Both the position numbers and the translations under genes were made by a program. Shown piece after piece: positions 54,287 to 63,663 of a DNA stretch of 64,000 bases. The DNA lies in contig NZ_FNEJ01000001.1 of NCBI RefSeq assembly GCF_900100085.1, forward strand, positions 248,001-312,000, given 5' to 3'. The stretch is from Salipiger marinus. Its GTDB lineage: Bacteria; Pseudomonadota; Alphaproteobacteria; Rhodobacterales; Rhodobacteraceae. Under the pieces are notes generated by a model, which was given only the letters and a program-made list of their open reading frames with translations, searched no databases and had not been told where the DNA came from. Position 1 is the first letter of the stretch, and every line of letters starts with the position of its first letter.

Positions 54287-54389
54287 GACCCTAACGCCAT
54301 CGCGACAACACCTTGGGCAATTGCCCCATTGCTTTCGCGACAGGCAGACCGACAATGACACAGCTTTAAAAGACGAAACGAGCCAGACC

Positions 54390-54950
54390 ATGATCACCCG
54401 ACGCCGATTTGTTGCCACGGCCACCGCCGGGGCGGCGCTTGCTGCCGCGGCGCCCGCCCATGCTTTCGAGGTGGAAAAGCGCTATCGTCCGCAGCAGGTG
54501 CGCATGCGCAGCGACCTTCAGCCCGGCCAGATTCTGATCCTGCCGCGAGCCCATTTCCTGTATTACGTGACCGGCCCCGGCGAGGCGCTGCGCTATGGCG
54601 TCGGCGTCGGCAAGGCCGGGCTGGAATTCACCGGTGATGCGATCATCCAGGTGAAAAAGGAATGGCCCACATGGCGCCCCACCATGGAGATGATCGAGCG
54701 CGAGCCAGACACCTATGGCCGGTTCAAGGACAATGACTATGTCCAGCCCGGCGGTCCCGGCAACCCGCTGGGCGCCCGCGCGCTGTATCTGTTCCAGAAC
54801 GGGCGCGACACGTTCTACCGCATCCACGGCACCACGGTGCCCGAATCGATTGGCCGCTCCGTGTCGAACGGCTGCATCCGCATGCTCAACGACCATGTGA
54901 TCGACCTGTATGAACGGGTGCCCGTGGGCACTCCGGTGACCGTGCTGTGA
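54390..54950 (+). CDS. L,D-transpeptidase (YkuD), probably Tat-exported
   Basis: A 186-residue protein. The N-terminus MITRRRFVATATAGAALAAA has a twin-Arg motif (RRRF) ending in AHAF, so Tat export is likely. The YkuD domain has FYRIHGTT and SVSNGCIRMLN with catalytic Cys near residue 167. It crosslinks peptidoglycan by 3-3 bonds or anchors proteins. ATG 54390 is preferred over an upstream alternative because the twin-Arg sequence starts there. It stands divergent from trxC with a 140-base gap. Confidence 0.9.
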   Translation: MITRRRFVATATAGAALAAAAPAHAFEVEKRYRPQQVRMRSDLQPGQILILPRAHFLYYVTGPGEALRYGVGVGKAGLEFTGDAIIQVKKEWPTWRPTMEMIEREPDTYGRFKDNDYVQPGGPGNPLGARALYLFQNGRDTFYRIHGTTVPESIGRSVSNGCIRMLNDHVIDLYERVPVGTPVTVL

Positions 54951-55029
54951 TCGTTGCGGGGCAGAGATGGGCGGTGAACCGCCCGTCGCGCCCCGGAGCA
55001 CAGCCCTTTTGCCGGATCGTCCCCGCATT

Positions 55030-55045
55030 TTAACGCTTCGTTAAC
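55030..55045 (+). promoter_or_regulatory. Perfect CtrA box before a small membrane protein
   Basis: TTAA (55030-55033), CGCTTCG, TTAAC (55041-55045) matches TTAA-N7-TTAAC exactly. It is 75-97 bases before the two possible starts of the 73-residue membrane protein. No strong -10 is seen downstream. Confidence 0.55.
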
Positions 55046-55120
55046 TGGCCGAAATCATACCAGAACGGCGCCACAATCAGGCCAGAATGGGACTCTAGCG
55101 GTAAAGGTGCACAGTCAGAC

Positions 55121-55342
55121 ATGGCACAGGCAGGGCACGCGATGGGCACTTTGACATTTCTCGTCGGCAGCACGCTGGGCTTTTTTGCGGCGGTGGTGTC
55201 GTGGCTGTTTCTGGGAATGCCCCTGCTCAATGCCGTCGGCTTCTATCTGGCCTCCAGCCTTGTTCTCGGCGCGCTGCCGCTTCTGGGCTGCCTGCTGCGC
55301 AAGCGGCGGGAGGATGGCCTGCCGCTTGCCGCGCATCACTGA
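55121..55342 (+). CDS. Small two-helix membrane protein, 73 residues
   Basis: The frame encodes a protein with two hydrophobic helices (FLVGSTLGFFAAVVSWLFLG and AVGFYLASSLVLGALPLLG) and a basic C-terminus (RKRRED). Start is at 55121 or 55142 (MGTLTF); neither has a strong Shine-Dalgarno. A perfect CtrA box lies upstream, so a cell-cycle or motility link is possible. It ends six bases before the convergent tesA stop. No family is recognised. Confidence 0.6.
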   Translation: MAQAGHAMGTLTFLVGSTLGFFAAVVSWLFLGMPLLNAVGFYLASSLVLGALPLLGCLLRKRREDGLPLAAHH

Positions 55343-55348
55343 CTGCCC

Positions 55349-56017
55349 TTACTCCTGCGCCTGCGCGATCAGCGCCTCCACCGCCGGGCCCATAGCTTCC
55401 ACAATCTGCGCCACGCCCTCGGCATTGGGGTGGATGTTGTCGGGCTGCATCACCGCGGACATGTCGGCGGGCATCGCGCCCTCCACCCGCAGCCCTTCGA
55501 AAAAATCCTCGAACAGCAGCGTGTCATGCGCCTGCGCCAGATCCGGATAGATGGCATCGAAGCTCTGCTTGAACTCGGTGCCATAATTGCCCGGCGCCGT
55601 CATGCCCACCAGCAGCACCGGCAGGTTGCGCGTCTCCGCCTCCTGCAGGATGCCCTCCAGATTGGCGCGCGAGGTTTCGGGCGGGATGCCGCGCAGCAGG
55701 TCATTGCCCCCCAGCGCCACGATCATCGCGTCGATCTCGGGCGACAGCGACCATGCGACGCGCGACAGCCCGCCCGCCGTGGTGTCCCCCGACACGCCGC
55801 CATTGACCAGCCGCACCTCATGACCGCGCGCCTCCAGCCATGCGCGCATCTGCGGCACGAAGCCCTCCTGTTCGGCCAGCCCGTAACCTTGGGTCAGACT
55901 GTCGCCAAGCGCCAGAATATCCACGCCTTCCGCCTGTGCCGGAACCGTGAGGCCCAGCAGCACCAGCGCTGTCTTGCTGAGGCGCGCAAAGGCCCCATAT
56001 GTCACCAAACCCCTCAT
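55349..56017 (-). CDS. tesA: Arylesterase/lysophospholipase TesA (GDSL family)
   Basis: A 222-residue secreted SGNH hydrolase. A signal peptide (about 1-30, PAQAEG) precedes ILALGDSLTQGYGL (Ser block I), NGGVSGDT (block II), VALGGNDLLRG (block III) and DNIHPNAEG (block V). It has esterase/thioesterase activity in the periplasm. ATG 56017 (MRGLVTYG) is preferred; another ATG at 56038 is possible. It is divergent from ybbA with about 19 bases between starts, the common tesA-ybbA arrangement. Confidence 0.92.
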   Translation of the reverse strand: MRGLVTYGAFARLSKTALVLLGLTVPAQAEGVDILALGDSLTQGYGLAEQEGFVPQMRAWLEARGHEVRLVNGGVSGDTTAGGLSRVAWSLSPEIDAMIVALGGNDLLRGIPPETSRANLEGILQEAETRNLPVLLVGMTAPGNYGTEFKQSFDAIYPDLAQAHDTLLFEDFFEGLRVEGAMPADMSAVMQPDNIHPNAEGVAQIVEAMGPAVEALIAQAQE

Positions 56018-56036
56018 GACCCGGATCTTTTCCTCC

Positions 56037-56729
56037 ATGCCTGACCCCATCATTGCCCTAGAAGATGTGACCCTCAAGCTCAGGGGCAATGCCGGCCCGG
56101 TCGAAATCCTGCACGGGCTGACCATGCAGGTCCACAAAGGCGAGACTCTGGGCCTTGTCGGGCCGTCCGGTTCGGGCAAAAGCTCGCTGCTGATGGTGAT
56201 GGGCGGGCTGGAGGCCGCGACCAGCGGTCAGGTGCGGGTGCTGGGGCAGGATCTGACCCGGATGGACGAGGACCGCATGGCCCGGTTCCGCCGCGATCAC
56301 ATGGGCGTGGTGTTCCAGTCCTTCAACCTGATCCCGACCATGACCGCGCTGGAAAACGTGGCGACCCCACTGGAACTGGCGGGCGCGCCTGATGCTTTTG
56401 ACCGGGCGCGCGCCGAACTCGACCGGGTAGGGCTTGCCTCGCGAAGCGATCATTACCCCGCGCAGATGTCGGGCGGCGAACAGCAGCGCGTGGCGCTGGC
56501 GCGCGCTTCGGCGCCACGTCCGCAGATCCTGCTGGCGGACGAACCGACCGGCAATCTGGACGGCAGCACCGGGCAGGCGATCATGGATCTGCTGTTCGGG
56601 CTGCGCGACGATCACGGCGCCACGCTGGTGCTGGTCACCCATTCCCGGCAGCTGGCCGACCGCTGCGACCGCGTGGTGCGGCTGACCGACGGGCGCATCG
56701 ACGACGCGCTGGCGAGGGCGGCGGAATGA
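56037..56729 (+). CDS. ybbA: ABC transporter ATP-binding protein YbbA
   Basis: A 230-residue ABC ATPase of the LolD/MacB type. Walker A is GPSGSGKSS, signature MSGGEQQRVALARA, Walker B ILLADEPTGNLD with H-loop VLVTHS. It pairs with the FtsX-like permease downstream, overlapping it by ATGA. ATG 56037 begins MPDPIIALEDV. There is no good Shine-Dalgarno, and the promoter must lie inside tesA. The complex may export small hydrophobic or toxic compounds; the substrate is unknown. Confidence 0.93.
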   Translation: MPDPIIALEDVTLKLRGNAGPVEILHGLTMQVHKGETLGLVGPSGSGKSSLLMVMGGLEAATSGQVRVLGQDLTRMDEDRMARFRRDHMGVVFQSFNLIPTMTALENVATPLELAGAPDAFDRARAELDRVGLASRSDHYPAQMSGGEQQRVALARASAPRPQILLADEPTGNLDGSTGQAIMDLLFGLRDDHGATLVLVTHSRQLADRCDRVVRLTDGRIDDALARAAE

Positions 56730-59251
56730 GCCTGCGCATCGCGGCGCGGCTGGCCCGGCGCGAACTTCGGGGCGGCCTGCGCGGTTTCCGCATCTTTCTG
56801 GCCTGTCTTGCACTGGGGGTGGCGGCCATCGCGGGGGTGGGGTCGGTCCGGACCGCCATCGAACAGGGGCTGTCGGATCAGGGCGCGGTGCTGCTGGGGG
56901 GCGATGCGCAGGCGGAATTCACCTATCGCTTCGCCACGCCCGAGGAACGCGGCTGGCTGGAGGAGATCTCCACCGACCTGTCGGAGATCGCCGATTTCAG
57001 ATCCATGGCCACGGTCACCCGGGAGGGCGAGACCGAACGCGGGCTGACGCAGGTCAAGGCGGTGGACGAGGCCTATCCGCTGCTCGGCCAGATGGAGCTT
57101 GACCCGCCGCAGCCGCTGTCCGAGGCGCTGGCAGGGGGCGATCTGCCCGGCGCGGTCATGGCCCCGGTGCTGGCCGACCGGCTGGGGCTAAGCCCCGGCG
57201 ACAGCTTCCGGCTGGGAGAGCAGGAGTTCACCCTGTCGGCGGTCATCCTGCGCGAACCGGATGATGCGGGCGACGGGTTCGGGCTGGGCCCGCGCACGCT
57301 GGTGGCGACGTCGGCACTGGCGGAAAGTGGTCTGCTGGCTCCCGGATCGCTCTACGAGACGCAGTATCGCCTGCTGCTGCCGCCCGGCAGCGATCTGGAC
57401 GCGCTGAAGGCCGAGGCCGAGACGCGCTACCGCGACAGCGGCGTGCGCTGGCGCGATGCCCGCAACGGCGCGCCGGGAATTTCCCGCTTCGTCGACCGGC
57501 TGGGGCGGTTTCTGGTGCTGGTGGGCCTGTCGGGCCTCGCCGTGGGCGGCATCGGCGTGTCGGCGGCGGTGCGGGCCTATCTGGCGTGCAAGACCTCCGT
57601 CATCGCCACGCTGCGCACGCTTGGCGCCTCGCGCAACACGATCTTTCTGACCTATTTCCTGCAGATCGGCGCCCTGTCGCGGCTGGGCATCGCGCTGGGG
57701 CTGCTGCTTGGCGCGGCGATCCCGCTGGTCTTTGCCCCGATCATCGCCAGCGCCCTGCCGGTGCCGGTGGTCTTTACCGTCTATCCCGGCCCGCTGCTGG
57801 AGGCGGCGCTTTATGGCCTGCTGACCGCGCTGGTCTTTACGCTCTGGCCCTTGGCCCGCACCGAAGAGGTGCGCGCCGCCACCCTGTTCCGCGATGCCAT
57901 GGACAGCGCCCGCGGCCTGCCCGCGCCGCGCTACCTGATCGCCACCGCGCTGCTGCTGGCGCTGCTGGTGGGGGTGGCCGCGCTGTTCTCCGGCGATGCG
58001 CGCGTCACGCTCTGGACGGCGGGCGGGCTGCTGGCGGCGCTGGTGATCCTTGCGCTGGCGGCCTCCGGCATCCGCTGGCTGGCGCATCGCGCCGCCCCCG
58101 CCGCGCGCGGACGGCCCGCGCTCCGCTGGGCGCTGGGGGCCATCGGCGGGCCGCGCGACACCGCTGCCTCGGTGGTGCTGTCGCTGGGGCTGGGCCTGTC
58201 GGTGCTGGCCGCCATCGGCCAGATCGACGGCAACCTGCGCTCCGCCATCAGCCGCGACCTGCCCGAAGTGGCGCCTTCGTATTTCTTTGTCGACATCCAG
58301 CCAAACCAGATCGACGGCTATCTGGACCGGCTGGCAGGCGATCCCGCCGTGGGCCGGGTCGACACCGCGCCCATGCTGCGCGGCGTCATCACCCGCATCA
58401 ATGGCCGCCCGGCGCAGGAGGTGGCGGGCGATCACTGGGTGGTGCGTGGCGACCGGGGCATCACCTATGCCGCCACCCCCGACGACCGCACCACCGTCAC
58501 GGCGGGCACATGGTGGCCCGAGGATTACAGCGGCGCGCCGCAGATCAGCTTCGCCGCCGAAGAAGCCGAGGAACTGGGCCTCAGCCTTGGTGACGAGATC
58601 ACCGTCAACATCCTTGGCCGCGACATCACCGCCACCATCACCAGCTTCCGCGAGGTGGATTTCTCCACCGCCGGAATCGGCTTCGTGATGACGCTCAATC
58701 CCGCAGCGCTGGCGGGCGCGCCGCATACCTTCATTTCCACCGTCTATGCCGAGCCCGAGGCCGAGGCGCAGATCCTGCGCGATCTTGCCAATGCCTATCC
58801 CAACATCACCGCCATCCGGGTGCGCGACGCCATCGACCGGGTCAGCGAACTGCTGGAAGGCATCTCTGGCGCCGTGCGCTGGGGCGCCGCCGCCACGCTG
58901 CTGACCGGCTTTCTGGTGCTGATCGGGGCAGCGGCGGCAGGCGAAGGCGCGCGCACCTACGAGGCGGCGGTGCTGAAGACGCTGGGCGCCTCTCGCGCGC
59001 GCATCCTGCAAAGCTTCGCGCTGCGCTCGGCGCTCCTGGGGGCGGCGGCGGGCATCGTGGCGCTTGGCGCGGGGATCCTCGGGGGCTGGGCGGTCAGCGT
59101 CTTCCTGATGGAGACGTCGTTTGCGGTGGTCTGGTCCTCGGCACTTGGCATCGTGGCGGGCGGCGTGGTGGCCACGCTGCTGGCCGGGCTCGCCTTCGCC
59201 TGGCGTCCGCTCGCCGCGCGGCCCGCGCAGGTGCTGCGGGCGCGGGAATAG
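56726..59251 (+). CDS. ybbP: FtsX-like permease YbbP
   Basis: An 841-residue permease with an N-terminal helix (about 21-40), a periplasmic MacB-like domain, then four helices around 260-400, two further helices about 405-445, a second large periplasmic part (about 490-700) and three C-terminal helices. This 10-helix layout with two FtsX domains is YbbP. It forms the exporter with YbbA (ATGA overlap). It stands 67 bases before the IMPase gene, which may be co-transcribed. Confidence 0.92.
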   Translation: MSLRIAARLARRELRGGLRGFRIFLACLALGVAAIAGVGSVRTAIEQGLSDQGAVLLGGDAQAEFTYRFATPEERGWLEEISTDLSEIADFRSMATVTREGETERGLTQVKAVDEAYPLLGQMELDPPQPLSEALAGGDLPGAVMAPVLADRLGLSPGDSFRLGEQEFTLSAVILREPDDAGDGFGLGPRTLVATSALAESGLLAPGSLYETQYRLLLPPGSDLDALKAEAETRYRDSGVRWRDARNGAPGISRFVDRLGRFLVLVGLSGLAVGGIGVSAAVRAYLACKTSVIATLRTLGASRNTIFLTYFLQIGALSRLGIALGLLLGAAIPLVFAPIIASALPVPVVFTVYPGPLLEAALYGLLTALVFTLWPLARTEEVRAATLFRDAMDSARGLPAPRYLIATALLLALLVGVAALFSGDARVTLWTAGGLLAALVILALAASGIRWLAHRAAPAARGRPALRWALGAIGGPRDTAASVVLSLGLGLSVLAAIGQIDGNLRSAISRDLPEVAPSYFFVDIQPNQIDGYLDRLAGDPAVGRVDTAPMLRGVITRINGRPAQEVAGDHWVVRGDRGITYAATPDDRTTVTAGTWWPEDYSGAPQISFAAEEAEELGLSLGDEITVNILGRDITATITSFREVDFSTAGIGFVMTLNPAALAGAPHTFISTVYAEPEAEAQILRDLANAYPNITAIRVRDAIDRVSELLEGISGAVRWGAAATLLTGFLVLIGAAAAGEGARTYEAAVLKTLGASRARILQSFALRSALLGAAAGIVALGAGILGGWAVSVFLMETSFAVVWSSALGIVAGGVVATLLAGLAFAWRPLAARPAQVLRARE

Positions 59252-59318
59252 CGGTCTTGCGCCCGCCGCGCGGGACTGGCACTTCACACCCGACCCAAAG
59301 GCTGCCAAGGACGGACCC

Positions 59319-60200
59319 ATGACCGACTCCCTGCCCATGCCGATTTCGGCCCCGCTGACACAGGCGCAACGCACGACCATCCTCAATCTGGTGCGCCGCG
59401 CGGCCCGGTCCGAAATCCTGCCCCGCTTCCGCGCGCTGGATCCCTCCGACATCGCGGAAAAATCGGGGCGACACGATCTGGTGACCGCCGCCGACAAGGC
59501 CGCCGAGGCGATGATCACCCGCGGCCTGATGCGGCTCTTTCCCCATGCGCTGATCATCGGCGAGGAACATGTGGCCAGCCATCCCGAGGTGCTGGACAAG
59601 GTGGCGGATGCCGAGCTGGCCTTCACCATCGATCCGGTGGACGGCACATGGAATTACGCGCAGGGCCTCGCCACCTTCGGCGTGATCCTGTCGGTGCTGC
59701 GCTTCGGCACGCCGGTCTTCGGGATGATCTACGACCCGGTGATGGATGACGTGGTGCTGGCCGAAACCGGCGGTCCAGCCGAGATGCTGCTGCCAAAACG
59801 CCGTCTGAAGCGGCGCTTGTCTGTCTCGGCGGGCGGAGCCCTGCAGGATCTCCACGGGTTCGTGCCGCTCTACAACCTGCCGCCCGAAAAGCGCGCCGAG
59901 GTTGCCGCACTCTATCCCCGGCTGGAGCGCGCGCATTCGCTGCGCTGCTCGGCGCATGAGTTCCGGCTTTTTGCCCAAGGCTCGGTGGATTTTGTGCTTT
60001 CGGGGCGGCTGACCCCCTGGGATCACGCCGCAGGCGCGCTGATCGCGCGCTGCGCCGGGGGCCATGTGGCGATGCTGGACGGCTCGGAATACAACGCCGC
60101 AAAACGCGAGGGCTACCTGCTGGTCGCCGCCACCCGATCCGCATGGGACGATCTGCGCGACGCCTTCTCCATGCTGCTGGATCCCGCCCCCGCAGACTGA
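59319..60200 (+). CDS. Inositol monophosphatase family protein
   Basis: A 293-residue Mg-dependent phosphatase. GEEHVASHPE near residue 76, IDPVDGTWNYAQG (metal ligands) near 104 and the late WDHAAGALIARCAGG are the three family motifs. The substrate may be inositol phosphate, histidinol phosphate or PAPS-type, and cannot be decided here. ATG 59319 starts MTDSLPMPIS; a longer frame reaches into ybbP and is rejected. It ends at a long inverted repeat facing gcvP. Confidence 0.9.
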   Translation: MTDSLPMPISAPLTQAQRTTILNLVRRAARSEILPRFRALDPSDIAEKSGRHDLVTAADKAAEAMITRGLMRLFPHALIIGEEHVASHPEVLDKVADAELAFTIDPVDGTWNYAQGLATFGVILSVLRFGTPVFGMIYDPVMDDVVLAETGGPAEMLLPKRRLKRRLSVSAGGALQDLHGFVPLYNLPPEKRAEVAALYPRLERAHSLRCSAHEFRLFAQGSVDFVLSGRLTPWDHAAGALIARCAGGHVAMLDGSEYNAAKREGYLLVAATRSAWDDLRDAFSMLLDPAPAD

Positions 60201-60217
60201 GCGTCACAAAGCCTTCG

Positions 60218-60328
60218 GCTTGCCTCCGGCGGGGATATTTTTACCAAGAAGAAGAGCACGGTCCGCTCTTTCTTCTTGGCTCAAATATCCCGGGGAGCGC
60301 GAGGGGCTGGCCCCTCGCTCCCGCGCTC
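60218..60328. repeat. Long intergenic inverted repeat, copy 5
   Basis: Left arm TGCCTCCGGCGGGGATATTT then TTACCAAGAAGAAGAGC (60221-60257) pairs with GCTCTTTCTTCTTGG then CAAATATCCCGGGGAGC (60265-60298). A GCGAGGGGCTGGCCCCTCGC palindrome follows at about 60299-60318. It separates convergent IMPase and gcvP genes and probably terminates both. Confidence 0.85.
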
Positions 60329-60331
60329 AGG

Positions 60332-63181
60332 TCATTCCGCAGCCTCGGCATAGGCGCTCATCGGCGGGCAGGTGCAGACAAGGTTGCGGTCACCCCAGAC
60401 ATTGTCCACCCGGTTGACGGGCGGCCAGTATTTGTCGACCCGGAAGGCGCCCGGGGGGAAGCAGCCCTGTTCGCGGGAATAGGGGCGGTCCCAGTCGCGC
60501 ACCAGATCTTCCATCGTGTGCGGCGCGTGTTTCAGCGGGTTGTTGTCGCGGTCGGCGCGGCCTTCTTCCACCGCGCGGATTTCCTCGCGGATGGCCAGCA
60601 TCGCGTCGCAGAAGCGGTCCAGTTCGGCCTTGGTCTCGGATTCCGTGGGTTCCACCATCAGCGTGCCTGCCACGGGCCAGCTCATCGTGGGCGCGTGGAA
60701 GCCGCAGTCGATCAGCCGCTTGGCCACATCCTCCACCGTCACGCCCGCGCTTTTCTCGAAGGGCCGGATGTCGAGGATACATTCATGCGCCACCCGGCCT
60801 GTGGGGCCGGTGTAAAGCACGGTATAGGCGCCCTCGAGCCGCTTGGCGATGTAATTGGCGTTCAGGATCGCGACCCGCGTCGCCTGCGTCAGCCCGGGCC
60901 CGCCCATCATCAGGATATAGCCCCAGGAAATCGGCAGCAGCGAGGGCGAGCCATAAGGCGCGGCAGAGACCGGCCCCGCCCCGCCCTGCTCCAGCGGATG
61001 GGCGGGCAGATGCGGGATCAGATGCTCTTTCACCCCGATCGGCCCCATGCCCGGGCCGCCGCCGCCATGCGGGATGCAGAAGGTCTTGTGCAGGTTCAGG
61101 TGGCTGACATCGCCGCCCAGATCGCCGGGGCGCGACAGGCCCACCATGGCGTTCATGTTGGCGCCGTCGATATAGACCTGCCCGCCATGCTCATGGGTGA
61201 TGGCGCAGACCCCGCGCACGGTTTCCTCGAACACGCCATGGGTGGAGGGATAGGTGATCATGCAGGCCGCAAGCGCCTCGGCGTGCTTTTCCGCCTTGGC
61301 ACGGAAATCGACGAGGTCGATGGAGCCTTTCTCGTCGCATTTCACCGGCACCACCTTCCAGCCCACCATCTGCGCGGAGGCGGGATTGGTGCCATGGGCA
61401 TTGACCGGGATCAGGCAGACATTGCGCTGCCCCTGCCCGCGCGCCTTCTGCCATGCGGCGATGGTCAGCAGCCCGGCATATTCGCCCTGCGCGCCGGAAT
61501 TGGGCTGCATGGAAAACGCGTCATAGCCCGTCACCTGACACAGCTTGTCGGACAGGTCGTCGATCATCTGCGTGTAGCCCTGCGCCTGATCGGCGGGGGC
61601 GAAGGGATGCAGCCCCGCAAATTCCGGCCAGCTGACCGGCATCATCTCGGCGGCGGAGTTGAGCTTCATCGTGCAGGAGCCAAGCGGGATCATCGCCCGG
61701 TCCAGCGCCAGATCGCGGTCGGCCAGACGGCGCATGTAGCGCATCATCTCGGTTTCGGCGCGGTTCATGTGGAAGATGTCGTGCTGCAGATAGGCGGTTT
61801 CGCGCAGCAGCGCTTCGGGCAGGCGGTAATCGGGGGCAAAATCCTCGTCCTTGCGCAGCAGGCCGAAGGCGCGCCAGACCGCCTCGATGGTGGCGGGGCG
61901 GGTCGCCTCGTCCAGCGTGATGCCAACCCGGGTTTCGCCGACGCGGCGCAGGTTCACACCCTCTTTCACCGCAGCGCGCAGAACGCCTTCCTGCAGCAGG
62001 CCCACATCCACGGTCAGGGTGTCGAAGAAGGTCGCAGGTTCCACCTTGAAGCCTGCCGCCTCCAGCCCGCGGGCCAGCCGCACGGTCTTGCGGTGGATGC
62101 GCTGCGCGATGGCGCGCAGCCCGTCAGGGCCGTGGAACACCGCGTAAAAGCCCGCCATCACCGCCAGCAGCGCCTGCGCGGTGCAGACGTTCGAGGTGGC
62201 TTTTTCGCGGCGGATATGCTGTTCGCGGGTCTGCAGCGACAGGCGGTAGGCGCGGTTGCCATGGCTGTCGATGGACACGCCGACGATCCGCCCCGGCATG
62301 GAGCGTTTATAGGCGTCCTTGGTCGCCATATAGGCGGCATGCGGGCCGCCATAGCCCAGCGGGATGCCAAAGCGCTGGGTGGAGCCCACGGCGATGTCGG
62401 CCCCCATCGCGCCCGGCTCTTTCAGCAGGCACAGCGCCATGATGTCGGCGGCCACGATGCCGATGGCGCCCGCCTCGTGCAGCGCCGCCATGTCGGCGCT
62501 GAGATCGCGCAGATGGCCAAGGGTGCCGGGATACTGGAAGATCGCGCCGAAGACGCGGCCCGGATCCAGCGTGTCGGGCGCGCCCACGATCAGCTCGATC
62601 CCCAGCGGTTCGGCGCGGGTCTTCATCACGGCGATGTTCTGCGGGTGGCAGTTCTCATCCACGAAGAACGCCTTGGCCTTTGATCCGGCGACCCGCTGCG
62701 CCATCGTCATCGCCTCGGCGCAGGCGGTCGCCTCGTCCAGCAGCGACGCATTGGCGATGTCGAGCCCGGTCAGGTCACTGACCATGGTTTGGTAGTTCAG
62801 CAGCGCCTCCAGCCGGCCCTGGCTGATTTCCGGCTGATAGGGGGTATAGGCGGTATACCATGCCGGGTTTTCGAAGATGTTGCGCTGGATCGCGGGCGGC
62901 GTGACGGTGCCGTGATAGCCCATGCCGATGAGCGAGGTCAGCACCTTGTTCTTCGACGCCACCTCGCGCAGGTGGAACAGCATCTCGCGTTCCGACATGG
63001 GCTTGCCAAAGGCCAGATCCTCGTCCTGCCGGATGCCTGCGGGCACGGTGTCCGCGATCAGCGCCTCTAGGTCGCTGACGCCCAGAACCTTGAACATCTG
63101 CGCCATTTCCTTGGGCGAAGGCCCGATATGGCGGCGGTTGGCAAAATCGTAAGGCAGGTAATCGGTGGGCGTGAAGGGCAT
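60332..63181 (-). CDS. gcvP: Glycine dehydrogenase (P protein)
   Basis: A 949-residue homodimer-type P protein with both halves in one chain. It decarboxylates glycine and passes the aminomethyl group to GcvH. The N-terminal half has [13 protein letters not shown] and [17 protein letters not shown]; the C-terminal half has the PLP-lysine loop in [19 protein letters not shown] near residue 700. ATG 63181 begins [13 protein letters not shown]. It follows gcvH on the same strand by 105 bases; a CGGCGGCG/CGCCGCCG hairpin lies in the gap. Confidence 0.96.
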   Translation of the reverse strand: MPFTPTDYLPYDFANRRHIGPSPKEMAQMFKVLGVSDLEALIADTVPAGIRQDEDLAFGKPMSEREMLFHLREVASKNKVLTSLIGMGYHGTVTPPAIQRNIFENPAWYTAYTPYQPEISQGRLEALLNYQTMVSDLTGLDIANASLLDEATACAEAMTMAQRVAGSKAKAFFVDENCHPQNIAVMKTRAEPLGIELIVGAPDTLDPGRVFGAIFQYPGTLGHLRDLSADMAALHEAGAIGIVAADIMALCLLKEPGAMGADIAVGSTQRFGIPLGYGGPHAAYMATKDAYKRSMPGRIVGVSIDSHGNRAYRLSLQTREQHIRREKATSNVCTAQALLAVMAGFYAVFHGPDGLRAIAQRIHRKTVRLARGLEAAGFKVEPATFFDTLTVDVGLLQEGVLRAAVKEGVNLRRVGETRVGITLDEATRPATIEAVWRAFGLLRKDEDFAPDYRLPEALLRETAYLQHDIFHMNRAETEMMRYMRRLADRDLALDRAMIPLGSCTMKLNSAAEMMPVSWPEFAGLHPFAPADQAQGYTQMIDDLSDKLCQVTGYDAFSMQPNSGAQGEYAGLLTIAAWQKARGQGQRNVCLIPVNAHGTNPASAQMVGWKVVPVKCDEKGSIDLVDFRAKAEKHAEALAACMITYPSTHGVFEETVRGVCAITHEHGGQVYIDGANMNAMVGLSRPGDLGGDVSHLNLHKTFCIPHGGGGPGMGPIGVKEHLIPHLPAHPLEQGGAGPVSAAPYGSPSLLPISWGYILMMGGPGLTQATRVAILNANYIAKRLEGAYTVLYTGPTGRVAHECILDIRPFEKSAGVTVEDVAKRLIDCGFHAPTMSWPVAGTLMVEPTESETKAELDRFCDAMLAIREEIRAVEEGRADRDNNPLKHAPHTMEDLVRDWDRPYSREQGCFPPGAFRVDKYWPPVNRVDNVWGDRNLVCTCPPMSAYAEAAE

Positions 63182-63286
63182 CTTGGATCCGTCCCGGATA
63201 AGCGCGGCAGGGGCACGGCTCTGCCGCACCCGGTGGCGAAGGGGGGGAGAACGGCGGCGGGCCAGATGCCGCGCCGCCGTCGCGGC

Positions 63287-63646
63287 TCAGCCGATGAAGT
63301 CCTTGTATTCGGCTTCATCCATGTAATCGTCGAGATCCGACATGTCCTCGATCTTCATCTTGAAGAACCAGGCGTCGCCCTCGGGGTCGTCATTGACCTT
63401 GCCGGGGTTGTCGGCGATGGCGGTGTTGACCTCCACGATCTCGCCATCAAGCGGCGCGAGGATGTCGGACGCGGCCTTGACCGATTCGATCACCACCACC
63501 TCGTCATCCTTGCTGACCGTGGTGCCCTCTTCGGGCAGTTCCACGAACACCACGTCGCCCAGCTGTTCGGCGGCATGGCTGGTGATGCCCACCACCACAA
63601 CATCGCCTTCGACGCGCAGCCATTCATGTTCTTCGGTAAATTTCAT
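63287..63646 (-). CDS. gcvH: Glycine cleavage system H protein
   Basis: A 119-residue lipoyl carrier. The lipoylated Lys is in [11 protein letters not shown] (near residue 61). It shuttles the aminomethyl group from GcvP to GcvT. The start ATG 63646 begins [12 protein letters not shown]. It lies 17 bases after gcvT and 105 before gcvP, in the usual gcvT-gcvH-gcvP order. Confidence 0.96.
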   Translation of the reverse strand: MKFTEEHEWLRVEGDVVVVGITSHAAEQLGDVVFVELPEEGTTVSKDDEVVVIESVKAASDILAPLDGEIVEVNTAIADNPGKVNDDPEGDAWFFKMKIEDMSDLDDYMDEAEYKDFIG

Positions 63647-63663
63647 GGGTCTTCCCCGTTGTC

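Noticed and set aside
60143-62683. A plus-strand frame of 846 codons opposite gcvP
   Set aside because: Antisense of a conserved enzyme, with His/Arg/Gly-rich composition and no motif.
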